Assembly: GCA_913061075.1 (NCBI GenBank)
Contig: CAJXSK010000006.1
Span: forward strand, 62,001 to 126,000
Origin: an uncultured Piscirickettsiaceae bacterium
GTDB taxonomy: Bacteria; Pseudomonadota; Gammaproteobacteria; Methylococcales; Cycloclasticaceae
DNA length: 64,000 nt
Direction of reading: 5' to 3'
Every line of letters starts with the position of its first letter. Position 1 is the stretch's first letter. Positions 27,365 to 36,436 of the stretch are shown here, one piece after another. The translations under genes and the position numbers were made by a program. Under the pieces are notes generated by a model that did not search any database, was not told the origin of the DNA, and worked only from the letters and a program-made list of their open reading frames with translations.

Positions 27365-28166
27365 GCATAACTACGGTGCGCAACGGATTGTATGTTTAAC
27401 AGAAGAAACCACCGAAGCGTTGTACTTGATGGGCGAGCAAGATCGTATTGTTGGCATTTCTGGCTTTACGGTACGCCCGGCGATTGCACGTAAAGAGAAG
27501 CCTAAGGTGTCGGCATTTACGTCAGCCAAAATAGATAAAATTTTAGCGTTAGAGCCGGACTTGGTGCTGGCATTTTCAGACATGCAAGCGGATATAACGG
27601 CGGAGTTGGTGAAAGCTGGGTTACAGGTGCATGTGTTTAATCAACGATCTGTGACGGAAATTTTTAACATGCTGCATACCTTGGGCGCGTTAATTGGCGA
27701 GCCAGAAAAAGCCGCTGCTTTGATTGAGCAATATCAGCAAAACATTGATGATTGTGTTGAACTGGCGAAAGGCTTTACGAAGAAACCTAAAATTTATTTT
27801 GAAGAATGGGACGACCCGCTAATTTCCGGTATTCGCTGGGTGTCTGAATTGGCTGAAATTGCAGGTGGTGTGGATTGCTTTCCTGAATTATCTATTGAGG
27901 CGGGTGGTAAACAACGAATTATTGCAGACCCTCAACGCGTGATTGATCGTGCGCCAGATATCATTATTGGCTCTTGGTGTGGAAAGAAGTTTCGCCCGCA
28001 ACGGGTTGCAGAACGAGACGGTTGGGGCGATATTCCTGCGGTTAAAACCAATCAAATTTTTGAAATAAAGTCGGTAGATATTTTACAACCTGGCCCAGCA
28101 GCCTTAACGGATGGGTTGCGGCAATTACAAACCATTATTAAAAATTGGGTGGATTTGTATGGATAA
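27357..28166 (+). CDS. Cobalamin-binding (BtuF-like) periplasmic-binding-fold protein without signal peptide
   Basis: 269 aa with the helical-backbone metal/B12-binding fold of ABC substrate-binding proteins: RIVCLTEETTEALYLMG, KILALEPDLVLAFSDMQADI, then a late PGPAALTDGLRQL. There is no signal peptide at the start, so either it stays in the cytosol or the true start differs; such leaderless relatives are common among proteins annotated as cobalamin-binding. The ATG overlaps the intI stop by 8 bp, and the stop overlaps the DsbA-family start by 8 bp. Confidence 0.75.
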   Translation: MNKHNYGAQRIVCLTEETTEALYLMGEQDRIVGISGFTVRPAIARKEKPKVSAFTSAKIDKILALEPDLVLAFSDMQADITAELVKAGLQVHVFNQRSVTEIFNMLHTLGALIGEPEKAAALIEQYQQNIDDCVELAKGFTKKPKIYFEEWDDPLISGIRWVSELAEIAGGVDCFPELSIEAGGKQRIIADPQRVIDRAPDIIIGSWCGKKFRPQRVAERDGWGDIPAVKTNQIFEIKSVDILQPGPAALTDGLRQLQTIIKNWVDLYG

Positions 28167-28767
28167 GGTGTTGTACTACGTGCATGACCCAATGTGTAGT
28201 TGGTGTTGGGCGTTTAATAAAACATGGGCTGACATTCAGGCGCAATTGCCCGCGATTATTGATGTTCGGTATGTGATGGGCGGGTTAGCGCCCGACAGCG
28301 ATCAACCTATGCCAGAAAAGCTAAAAGAAATAATCAGTTCAGGCTGGTATCGCATTCAAGAACGTGTGCCGGGCACGCAGTTTAATCATGATTATTGGAC
28401 GGTGTGCCAACCGCGTCGGTCTACGTACCCAGCATCTCGCGCCATACTGGCGGCTAAGCAGCTTGATAACGCGTCTGAAAAGCCGATGTTGTTGGCGATT
28501 CAACAGGCGTATTATTTACAAGCTAAGAACCCGTCCGATGATGATGTGTTGATTGATTGTGCCAAAAGCCTTGGTTTGAATGGCTCAGCGTTTGCTGAGT
28601 TACTAAATAGCCCAGCGATACGCCAGCAACTACTGGCGGAGATAAAGTTTGCTAGGAGTATGGGCGTGAATAGCTTTCCTAGCTTAGTTTTGGAACAAGC
28701 CGGCGACTACAAGGTGCTAAATTATGATTACAATGACCCACGGGTGTTCCTAAGTCAGGTAAGCTAA
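28159..28767 (+). CDS. DsbA-family thioredoxin-fold protein
   Basis: 202 aa from the ATG at 28159 (MDKVLYYVHDPMCSWCWAF), which places the redox motif CSWC at the usual early position; upstream in-frame starts lie deep in the preceding gene. It continues as a DsbA/FrnE-type fold with PASRAILAAK and the cis-Pro region VNSFPSLVLE. No signal peptide, so cytosolic. Role likely in thiol-disulfide or oxidative-stress chemistry; the substrate is unknown. Confidence 0.8.
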   Translation: MDKVLYYVHDPMCSWCWAFNKTWADIQAQLPAIIDVRYVMGGLAPDSDQPMPEKLKEIISSGWYRIQERVPGTQFNHDYWTVCQPRRSTYPASRAILAAKQLDNASEKPMLLAIQQAYYLQAKNPSDDDVLIDCAKSLGLNGSAFAELLNSPAIRQQLLAEIKFARSMGVNSFPSLVLEQAGDYKVLNYDYNDPRVFLSQVS

Positions 28768-28789
28768 TGAACAAAGGTAGGTGGAAAAG

Positions 28790-29242
28790 ATGATGGATAT
28801 TCAGTATTGGCATTGGTTGGTATTGGGCATGGTATTGATTGGGTTTGAAATATTTATCCCCAGTTTTACAGTGCTTTGGTTTGGTTTGGGCGCATTAGTC
28901 GTGGCCCTTGCGTTGCTGGTATCCCCTGATTTACCAATGGGTTGGCAATTATTTAGTTGGGCGATATTGTCTACGGCGTTTGCGTTAGCGTGGTTTAAGT
29001 ATTTACGCCCTAAAATGACAGATAAAACCAACGCAGGTATTGCACGTGAGGCCATTGTAGGAGAAATGGGTATGGTAATTAAAGCACCCAGTGATGGAAC
29101 CAGGGGGCGAGTACGTTTTACAACCCCCGTTTTAGGTGATGATGAGTGGACGTTTATTTGCGACGAGCAAGTTGTTGTGGGCGATAAAGTTAAAATACAA
29201 GAAGCATCCGGGAATACATTGGTTGTTTTTAAAGCGAGTTAA
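28790..29242 (+). CDS. NfeD-family membrane protein (YbbK partner)
   Basis: About 150 aa from the ATG at 28790, placed just after AGGTAGGTGG. Two to three membrane helices (VLIGFEIFIPSFTVLWFGLG, then the LPMGWQLFSWAIL stretch) precede a C-terminal OB-fold (EAIVGEMGMVIKAP... DEWTFICDEQVVVGDKV). NfeD short forms work with a stomatin-like partner, which is the next gene. Confidence 0.85.
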   Translation: MMDIQYWHWLVLGMVLIGFEIFIPSFTVLWFGLGALVVALALLVSPDLPMGWQLFSWAILSTAFALAWFKYLRPKMTDKTNAGIAREAIVGEMGMVIKAPSDGTRGRVRFTTPVLGDDEWTFICDEQVVVGDKVKIQEASGNTLVVFKAS

Positions 29243-29263
29243 ATTAGTAATCAAGGAGTTAAC

Positions 29264-30115
29264 ATGGATGATGCAGCAGTAGTGGCGATAGTCTTTTTAG
29301 GCTTAGTATTTTTAACCATTTCTATGGGGGTCAAGCTGGTGCCCCAAGGGTCGAAGTGGGTCGTTCAGCGATTGGGTAAGTTTCATAAAACACTTGGGCC
29401 GGGCTTGAACCTTATTGTGCCGTATATGGACCAAGTATCCTATAGGGTGACAACCAAGGATATTGTGTTGGATATTCCATCGCAAGAAGTCATTACCCAA
29501 GATAACGTGGTGATTATTGCCAATGCGGTAGCGTACATTAACATTGTGGCGCCAGAACGCGCGGTTTATGGGGTAGAAGACTATGAGCTGGCGATCAGAA
29601 CGTTGGTGCAAACGTCTCTCAGGTCGATTGTGGGTGATATGAAGCTAGATGATGCTTTAACGTCGAGAGAATTAATTAAAGCACGTTTAAAAGAAGCCAT
29701 TTCTGATGATATCTCTGATTGGGGTATCACCCTTAAAACGGTTGAAATTCAGGATATTACGCCATCGGGAACGATGCAAAATGCCATGGAAGAACAAGCG
29801 GCTGCAGAAAGGCAACGCCGGGCGACGGTCACCCGTGCAGACGGTGAAAAATCCGCTGCTATTTTAGAAGCAGAAGGTAGATTAGAAGCGTCGAGACGAG
29901 ATGCTGAAGCGCAGGTGGTGTTAGCTGATGCGAGCAAGGCAGCGATTACTAAAGTGGCTGAAGCGATTCAAGATAAAGAGCTGCCCGTGATGTATATATT
30001 AGGTGAAAAGTACGTGGATGCGGTTCGCGATATGTCGACGTCTGACAATGCAAAAACCATTTTGCTGCCGGCAGACTTACCGGCAGCCATTAGAGGAATG
30101 TTAGGCGGTAAATAA
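29264..30115 (+). CDS. qmcA: SPFH/stomatin-like protein QmcA
   Basis: 283 aa. One N-terminal membrane helix, then the SPFH domain (VPQGSKWVVQRLGKFHKTLG, PGLNLIVPYMDQVSY, RSIVGDMKLDDALTSRE) and a long coiled coil (EEQAAAERQRRATVTRADGE). Such proteins form large membrane rings linked to microdomains and membrane-protein quality control. It follows the NfeD-like gene by 21 bp, the usual pair. Confidence 0.92.
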   Translation: MDDAAVVAIVFLGLVFLTISMGVKLVPQGSKWVVQRLGKFHKTLGPGLNLIVPYMDQVSYRVTTKDIVLDIPSQEVITQDNVVIIANAVAYINIVAPERAVYGVEDYELAIRTLVQTSLRSIVGDMKLDDALTSRELIKARLKEAISDDISDWGITLKTVEIQDITPSGTMQNAMEEQAAAERQRRATVTRADGEKSAAILEAEGRLEASRRDAEAQVVLADASKAAITKVAEAIQDKELPVMYILGEKYVDAVRDMSTSDNAKTILLPADLPAAIRGMLGGK

Positions 30116-30118
30116 CGG

Positions 30119-30592
30119 TTATTGAATAATGCGCGTTTTACTCGTTGCGCTTTCAATGATTTTTACGTGATCGCCTTTTCTAAAAAACACGTTGGGATTC
30201 ACTTCCTGTACGATTGAATGAACCTGTCCGTTATCTGTTTGCACAGTGATTTGAACGCCGTTAGCTTTGTTATATAGCTTGTCGGCAGTCGTGCCAACAA
30301 TGCCACCGACAACAGCCCCTGCTACGGCTGCTGCAGCACTGCCTCTGCCACTACCTACACTGCTACCAGCGATACCGCCTATAAGTCCCCCCGCCACTTT
30401 TCCTACAACATTGCCATCGGAATCGATAGTGACCGGTTGCACATCCAAAACGGTAGCGTTTGAGACATGCATGGGTTGATTGGACTCACTTTCAGAATAG
30501 TTTTCCGTGGCATTTCCATACGGGTTAGGCCCTGCACAGGCTGTTAATGCAAGGGTTAATATACTGATTAAAACGATGTTAATTGTTTTCAT
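30119..30592 (-). CDS. Glycine-zipper outer-membrane lipoprotein (SlyB-like)
   Basis: 157 aa. Lipoprotein signal with lipobox LTAC (Cys19), then a glycine-zipper 2TM segment (GGLIGGIAGSSVGSGRGSAA, AVAGAVVGGIVGTTADK) and a small C-terminal SH3-like part. This is the layout of SlyB/PcP-type lipoproteins that protect the outer membrane. Convergent with qmcA, 3 bp apart. Confidence 0.85.
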   Translation of the reverse strand: MKTINIVLISILTLALTACAGPNPYGNATENYSESESNQPMHVSNATVLDVQPVTIDSDGNVVGKVAGGLIGGIAGSSVGSGRGSAAAAVAGAVVGGIVGTTADKLYNKANGVQITVQTDNGQVHSIVQEVNPNVFFRKGDHVKIIESATSKTRIIQ

Positions 30593-30649
30593 GTTGATAC
30601 CTCTTGGTTTGTCTTAATAATGTCTTCGACGGTTTGAGTGTTGATAAGT

Positions 30650-31156
30650 TTACTTTTTTAATATTTTTCCAAAGTTGAGCGTGCCCGTTTTTTCGAAAGG
30701 AATAGCAAAAACCGACGTGGCATATTTGCGTGCTTCATACCCAACTTTAGATGTGCCCAAGCTAACTTTTCCACTTAACCGGTAATTAAAACTTTGATTC
30801 GGGTTGTAGCCGAGCTCTCTAAGCTGCTTGACGATGCCAAATGTGCTACTTACTAGCGTTACAGCCAGTAGCTGTTCAGAATAGGCGGGCACTTCAATGT
30901 GTTGATTAGACACGCCCGTGGCAAACTCTGAACTGTTGATATGAAGGGTATAACTTAAGCCGTTAATGTAAAGTGCCGTATCATTAGGGTTTTGGATACG
31001 TAAGGTCAGCGCATAACTTTGCTCTAACATTTGGGCGTCTATTAGCTCAATACCCGCGATACTAACGTTGGGTGGCGTTGCGTGGTAAGTAACGCCGGCG
31101 CATGCGACCAGTAAGAAACTGCTAATGGCTAATAATAAGGTCTTAAGGTGTTTCAT
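30650..31156 (-). CDS. LEA type 2 (WHy-domain) lipoprotein
   Basis: 168 aa. Lipobox LVAC (Cys19) and then a single LEA14-like domain: VSIAGIELIDAQMLEQSYAL, LRIQNPNDTALYINGLSYTL, and a late SYR-like FNYRLSGKVSLG. Related bacterial proteins are linked to desiccation or stress, without firm function. Same strand as the SlyB-like gene but about 57 bp upstream of it. Confidence 0.8.
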   Translation of the reverse strand: MKHLKTLLLAISSFLLVACAGVTYHATPPNVSIAGIELIDAQMLEQSYALTLRIQNPNDTALYINGLSYTLHINSSEFATGVSNQHIEVPAYSEQLLAVTLVSSTFGIVKQLRELGYNPNQSFNYRLSGKVSLGTSKVGYEARKYATSVFAIPFEKTGTLNFGKILKK

Positions 31157-31268
31157 ATAGATCTCCGTTGTTACGAATATCCTACCGTGTGCGGCTGAGT
31201 CATTGAAGCATTAATATAAAAAGTATGCTGCTTAGAGCCTGAACAGGGGCTTAATAAGACGAGTGCGC

Positions 31269-31910
31269 TTATAAAAATATAGCGTCGTCTTGTGGGGACC
31301 ACGGCGTGTATTTGTTCATAATGCTATTGAACACAGTTGAGTTCAAGAAGCCATCCATCCATTGTATGAGGTGGGGGTATGGCGCTTGCCTAAACCATTG
31401 GATATCCACATGGGCAAATTGACGGACGAATGGAAAAATACCAATGTCAGCAAGGCTAGGAGTGCCGCGCAGCAGATAGGTATTTTTTGATAGTAATTCT
31501 TCTAGAGTTTGTAAGAAGATACCGGCTTCAGTACGGTAATGCCCTGCCGGGTTCTCAGGGAAACGGTCCGCGTATTTGTAATGGTCTAAGTGCGTTTTGA
31601 ATTCATTATCATTACGATGAATGAGCTCATTGGTGTCGTCAATTTGTTGGTCGTTACCACGCAGGTTTAATGGATCGTTTAGCTTACTTGCCCATTGAAT
31701 TATGTCCCAGCTTTCTTCTATTACGGTGCTGTCAGGTAATTGTAAAACGGGCACTGTGCCTTTGGGTGAAAGGGCCAACATTTCTTGAGGCTTGTTACGT
31801 AAAGTGATTTCTCGTAACTCAACCGTTATATCGCATTGCTTAATGGCCAGCCTAGCTCGCATTGCATAAGGGCAGCGTCGAAATGAATATAAAACGGGGT
31901 GTGTTAACAC
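31269..31910 (-). CDS. Glutathione S-transferase family protein
   Basis: 213 aa. N-terminal thioredoxin-like half with LYSFRRCPYAMRARLAI, where the CPYA motif makes it Cys-type like omega/GrxB-like transferases, and the GSH-binding VPVLQLPDSTVIEESWDIIQ. The helical C-terminal half includes PSLADIGIFPFVRQFAHVD. It probably carries out thiol transfer or deglutathionylation; substrate unknown. It starts 10 bp after the slyD-like stop on the same strand. Confidence 0.88.
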   Translation of the reverse strand: MLTHPVLYSFRRCPYAMRARLAIKQCDITVELREITLRNKPQEMLALSPKGTVPVLQLPDSTVIEESWDIIQWASKLNDPLNLRGNDQQIDDTNELIHRNDNEFKTHLDHYKYADRFPENPAGHYRTEAGIFLQTLEELLSKNTYLLRGTPSLADIGIFPFVRQFAHVDIQWFRQAPYPHLIQWMDGFLNSTVFNSIMNKYTPWSPQDDAIFL

Positions 31911-31919
31911 GGAAAGTGG

Positions 31920-32402
31920 TTAGTGGTGATGCCCGCCAGCACCGTGAACGTGTTTATGCGCAATTTCTTCTGCGGTGGCTTCACGAATATCAACTATTTC
32001 AATGTCGAAATGCAACGTTTGCCCGGCTAATGGGTGGTTATTGTCTACTTCGGCCATAAACTTACCGGGCTTAACGATGGTTACTTGTTTTTGGCCTTGC
32101 TCAGTTTGTACTGTTGCGACCATTCCAGGGCGCCAACGTTTTGCGCCCATCAGGTGCTTTATTGGCACACGTTGTGTTGAGCCTTCTGTTCGTCGCCCAT
32201 AGCCCTCTTCAGGGCTCACTATGGTGCTGAACGTTTCACCTATTGATTTACCTTCCATGCCGGTTTGTAAGCCAACAATAATGTTGCTATAGCCATGAAG
32301 GTAAGCCGTAGGTTCTTGGCCTGCCGAAGACTCAAGTATCTCTCCGGCTGCGTTTTTTAGGGTGTAATGGAAATTGACGACGTGGTCTTTAGTGATATTC
32401 AT
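31920..32402 (-). CDS. slyD: FKBP-type peptidyl-prolyl isomerase, SlyD type
   Basis: 160 aa. FKBP strands VNFHYTLKNAAGEILESSAG with YLHGYSNIIVGLQTGMEGKS, an inserted IF chaperone flap (VPIKHLMGAKRWRPG), and the closing DNNHPLAGQTLHFDIEIVDI. The C-terminus is a short His-rich tail (HKHVHGAGGHHH) like the metal-binding tail of SlyD. Likely protein folding and nickel handling. Confidence 0.92.
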   Translation of the reverse strand: MNITKDHVVNFHYTLKNAAGEILESSAGQEPTAYLHGYSNIIVGLQTGMEGKSIGETFSTIVSPEEGYGRRTEGSTQRVPIKHLMGAKRWRPGMVATVQTEQGQKQVTIVKPGKFMAEVDNNHPLAGQTLHFDIEIVDIREATAEEIAHKHVHGAGGHHH

Positions 32403-32547
32403 GAGAGATTAATGTTTGAAATTTTAATTTGAAGTTTTGCTCTTCTCGTAACGGACTGAAATTTACTGTACGTTAACTATAATGATATGTATGGTACAAA
32501 GTTTCAGAATTTTAACAATATAAGGTTGCTACGGGCAGAAAAAAATC

Positions 32548-34536
32548 ATGAAAATAAAATTAATAATCGTGCTTTTGCTAACTGGGGTTTTGTCGACGTA
32601 TTCTGCGTTAGCCAACGAAGAGGACGATGATATTGGAAAGGCAGATATCGCTTTTACTAGTCTTGAAGAGTTGGGTTACTCGAATGGATATTTGTTTGAA
32701 GGTGTCAGTGGCTCAAATGGGCACACAATGTACTTCCCTTCTCCACGGGCGGCAGAGATTAAATCAGGTGTGTTAAATATTGACTACATTGCGTCTTCTG
32801 AGCTCAATGAAAATTCGATCTTACGAGTCGATGTTAATGGGCAACCGGTACATTTAAAAGCGGTTGATCGCAGTGGCGACAAAATTAAATTAACTGTTCC
32901 CATTGAAGCGGATGACTTACGTAGCAATGAGCCTATCCGGATTGCCTTGCGAAGCTCTTTAATAGCGTCCGATGATAGGTGCTTGGATACACGTTTGGCA
33001 GCAAACTTTTTACATATTTTACCAACGACTGCTTTGCAACTAAGTCTGACGTCGACAAAAAACAGCGTTGCGAGCACGTATGAGTTGTTACCAAAAAAGG
33101 TAACGATCTCTTTGCAAAAAGATATTTCACCTGAGTTATATAAAAGTGCGCTGGTGCTTTCGCATCATTTAGCCAAACAGGGGAAACAGGTAAGTTTTGT
33201 GGACCTACCTCAAATAGGCGATATTTTGATTGCTTCGAATAGCCATATTCACGATGCTTTAGAAGGTGTTTATGTGGATTCGAACGGTGAAGCAATACGC
33301 TTTACGCAATTGGACCAAAAGGCAAATTTAATCAGTCTAAAGTTGCCAGATCGAACAGTGTTGGTTAATTCTGAACCCCTAGAAAACTTACCTGCTAACT
33401 TTGGTTCAGGACAGTGGGCTAGGTTTGCGGTAGGTTCGCATTATTCGGTGAATGAAATTGATTACAAAAGTGCGTTCGCGGGAGATTCTCAATATATATC
33501 GTTGGATGAAAGGAATATGGATCTTTCAACGCATTACTTTACGGATAAAACTGAATGGAACTTAGCAACGAACGCACTTGGTGTACCTGCAAATAGGCTA
33601 TTAAGCCGGTTGCAACTAAATCTAATTAGTACGCCCAATAATAGTGATCTGACAACGTTCCTTCATGTCTATTTAAATAATAAGTTACAAGAAGTTGTAA
33701 CTCTGGGTAATGATGGGAAGAGTCAGGCTGTTTCAATAGCGTTAGCAGAACAAGATTTATATCCAGTCAAAAACTATATTCAAATTGTCGCGCAACGGCC
33801 TTTTGAAGAAGGGGACTGTAAAAGCAACAAAGATAGCTATCCTATACAAATAGCTAAAGGCAGCTATGTGGAAACGGTTGCTCGTGCAAATGTTGAACCA
33901 GCTTATTTTAAGGACATGCCTGCTTATTTTGCTGAAGGGCTAACCCTATTTTTACCTGAAGCAGTGCTGCAAAACCCAGGACAAAGTTTAAGTTTCATTG
34001 GCAATATGATTGCTTTAAATGAATTGCCGCTAGCTAAAATTAACATTAGTTACGTGAAAGAAGGTGGCTCTATTCAGGCTGCTAATCCGTTTCTTTATTT
34101 TGGTTCCGCTGGTATGGATTTTAGTGAAGTAGGTGTGCACTTTGATCAAGGCCACGTGAAGATAGTGGATTATGCTGGGAAAGGCCTTCTTGATGTTGAT
34201 CAGTTGCCTAATATTTTAACGACACAAGTTGTTAAAAGTGGTGAGTTTTATGGGGTTTGGATTCGGTCTGTTGAAGGGTCTACCATTGGGTTGTCTAAAC
34301 CAACGTTGTTACAAGGAAGAAATAATGTCAATTTTTCAGATAATAAAGGCACGTTACTAACACTTAATACGCGTAATCCTAGCCTGTCAGAAGTTGAATA
34401 TAAAGAATTTGAAACTTGGAGTGATTGGTTTGATCGTTATCGTTTTTGGTTGGCGGCATTAGCTTGGATGGTATTAACAGTGTTATTCGTTGCAATATAT
34501 TTAATGCTTCGAAGGCACAACGTTACAACAAAATAA
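32548..34536 (+). CDS. BcsB-like periplasmic polysaccharide-synthase partner
   Basis: 662 aa. Signal peptide (about 1-22), a large periplasmic region and a single C-terminal membrane helix (about 635-655, FWLAALAWMVLTVLFVAIYL), as in BcsB. Similar segments are SGSNGHTMYFPSPRAAEIKS, DDRCLDTRLAANFLHILPTT and the carbohydrate-binding-like folds after. BcsB guides glucan leaving the synthase. It is the first gene of the polysaccharide cluster, 31 bp before the glycosyltransferase. Confidence 0.8.
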   Translation: MKIKLIIVLLLTGVLSTYSALANEEDDDIGKADIAFTSLEELGYSNGYLFEGVSGSNGHTMYFPSPRAAEIKSGVLNIDYIASSELNENSILRVDVNGQPVHLKAVDRSGDKIKLTVPIEADDLRSNEPIRIALRSSLIASDDRCLDTRLAANFLHILPTTALQLSLTSTKNSVASTYELLPKKVTISLQKDISPELYKSALVLSHHLAKQGKQVSFVDLPQIGDILIASNSHIHDALEGVYVDSNGEAIRFTQLDQKANLISLKLPDRTVLVNSEPLENLPANFGSGQWARFAVGSHYSVNEIDYKSAFAGDSQYISLDERNMDLSTHYFTDKTEWNLATNALGVPANRLLSRLQLNLISTPNNSDLTTFLHVYLNNKLQEVVTLGNDGKSQAVSIALAEQDLYPVKNYIQIVAQRPFEEGDCKSNKDSYPIQIAKGSYVETVARANVEPAYFKDMPAYFAEGLTLFLPEAVLQNPGQSLSFIGNMIALNELPLAKINISYVKEGGSIQAANPFLYFGSAGMDFSEVGVHFDQGHVKIVDYAGKGLLDVDQLPNILTTQVVKSGEFYGVWIRSVEGSTIGLSKPTLLQGRNNVNFSDNKGTLLTLNTRNPSLSEVEYKEFETWSDWFDRYRFWLAALAWMVLTVLFVAIYLMLRRHNVTTK

Positions 34537-34567
34537 TGCAGTTCAAAAACTAGTCTGAGAATGTGAG

Positions 34568-36436
34568 ATGAAACAGTTCTTTGAGCACAAGACACCGTTA
34601 GGCGAGCATCTGATAAAGTTGAAAATTCTGACAGCAGGTGAGCTTGAAGAGTCGCTAAGTCTGCAAAAAAAATGGGGTACTCGTCTTGGAGATATTATTC
34701 TTGCGAAAGGGTTTTGTCGTGCTTATGATTTTTATTCGGCATTGGCAGACCACTTTAATTGCCCCTTTGTAGATTTGTTGAAAAACAACCCAGAGCCTTC
34801 GTTGTTCAATACAAAAGACCTTGCAGAATATGCGGATTTATTGGTTATACCTTGGAAGAAAGAAGGGGGTACTACCGTTTTGGCGGTGGCAGACCCAAGT
34901 CAGAAGGCAATTGATTTTGCTTTAGAACGTTTTGGTGAAAATATTGATTTTGTTATTACGTCAAAATTTGACATCATTTGGCTTCTACAAAATAACGCGG
35001 ATGAGTTTTTTAGTAAGAGTGCAGTTAATGAGCTTGCTGAAAGAAAACCGATGCACTCGGCGAGGCAGGTATTTACTCACCCGCAATTGATCGGTCTAGC
35101 GCTGACTTGTTATCTGTTGGTCTTGTTAATATGTTTATGGCCAGTTGAAACTCTGATTGTGGTTAATCTGTTAATTTCAGTGTTTTTGTTGTTGAACTTT
35201 GGTTTAAGGGCCGTTTTAACATGGGTAGGCGGCGATAGAAGTATTGACGTAAAAGTGACTCAGCACATGGTTGATATGCTAGATGAAAATACGTTGCCTA
35301 CGTATACAATTCTGGTGCCAATGTACAAAGAAGCAGAGGTGTTGCCTGCGCTTACAAGGGCATTACGCCAACTTGATTACCCGCTCTCTAAATTGGATAT
35401 CAAGTTGATTCTTGAAGAAGATGATACGGAAACGATAGAAGCGGCAAAGACATTGGGGCTTGAGGGTATTTTCGAAATTATCCGTGTGCCAATTTCGCAG
35501 CCTAAAACAAAGCCCAAAGCCTGCAACTATGCGCTAAATTTTAGTCGAGGAGAATTGGTAACAATTTATGATGCGGAAGATAAGCCAGAGCCTGATCAAT
35601 TAAAAAAAGTCGTTGCGGCGTTTAATATGGCCCCTGACAACACGGTTTGTATTCAATCACGTCTCAACTATTTTAATGCCAACGAAAACTGGCTAACTAG
35701 AATGTTCACTCTTGAGTATTCATTGTGGTTCGATTTTTACTTGCCTGCACTTGAAGCGTTGAAAATTCCAATACCATTAGGTGGAACATCAAACCATTTT
35801 AAAATGAAGGTTTTAAGAGAAGTAGATGCTTGGGATCCATATAATGTAACTGAAGATGCTGACCTTGGGGTGCGAATCACGCAACTTAAGTATCGTGTGG
35901 GCGTCGTTAATTCAACAACGTATGAGGAGGCCAACAGCCAAGTTGGGAACTGGATTAGGCAACGTTCACGTTGGATTAAAGGCTATATGCAGACTTATTT
36001 AGTGCATATGCGTAACCCTGTTCACTTGTATCAGTCATTAGGGCATATAGGGTTTTGGGGGTTTCAGTTTTTTATTGGCGGGACGATTATCAGTGCGTTG
36101 GTGGCGCCAATTCTTCTAGGGCTTTATGTGTTTTGGTTAATAACAGATACCACTGTTTTAAACCCTATATTTCCGCCTTTGGCGCAGTATTTAAGCCTAT
36201 TTAACCTCTTATTTGGTAATGGGTTTTTTATATATATTTCCATGTTGGGTGCATTTAAGCGGCATTATTATTCATTAATTCCGTATGCGCTCACTATTCC
36301 TGCCTATTGGGTTTTACTGTCTATAGCCGGCTACAAAGCGTTGTGGCAGTTAATTACGAACCCTTTTTATTGGGAAAAAACAGTCCATGGAATCAGTTCA
36401 TATCAAGTAGATGAGAAGCAAGAGGCGGAGAAATGA
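34568..36436 (+). CDS. Family 2 glycosyltransferase with N-terminal MshEN c-di-GMP-binding type domain
   Basis: 622 aa. Residues about 8-70 form an MshEN (T2SS protein E N-terminal) domain with two tandem motifs, LGEHLIKLKILTAGELEESL and RLGDIILAKGFCRAYDF, the type that binds cyclic di-GMP. Two membrane helices (about 172-215) lead to a processive GT2 core with EEDD (283-286), DAED (335-338), TED (428-430) and QRSRW (465-469). Four or more helices follow. There is no PilZ domain, so regulation would go through MshEN. The order matches XagB-type synthases. It overlaps the next gene by 4 bp. Confidence 0.88.
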   Translation: MKQFFEHKTPLGEHLIKLKILTAGELEESLSLQKKWGTRLGDIILAKGFCRAYDFYSALADHFNCPFVDLLKNNPEPSLFNTKDLAEYADLLVIPWKKEGGTTVLAVADPSQKAIDFALERFGENIDFVITSKFDIIWLLQNNADEFFSKSAVNELAERKPMHSARQVFTHPQLIGLALTCYLLVLLICLWPVETLIVVNLLISVFLLLNFGLRAVLTWVGGDRSIDVKVTQHMVDMLDENTLPTYTILVPMYKEAEVLPALTRALRQLDYPLSKLDIKLILEEDDTETIEAAKTLGLEGIFEIIRVPISQPKTKPKACNYALNFSRGELVTIYDAEDKPEPDQLKKVVAAFNMAPDNTVCIQSRLNYFNANENWLTRMFTLEYSLWFDFYLPALEALKIPIPLGGTSNHFKMKVLREVDAWDPYNVTEDADLGVRITQLKYRVGVVNSTTYEEANSQVGNWIRQRSRWIKGYMQTYLVHMRNPVHLYQSLGHIGFWGFQFFIGGTIISALVAPILLGLYVFWLITDTTVLNPIFPPLAQYLSLFNLLFGNGFFIYISMLGAFKRHYYSLIPYALTIPAYWVLLSIAGYKALWQLITNPFYWEKTVHGISSYQVDEKQEAEK

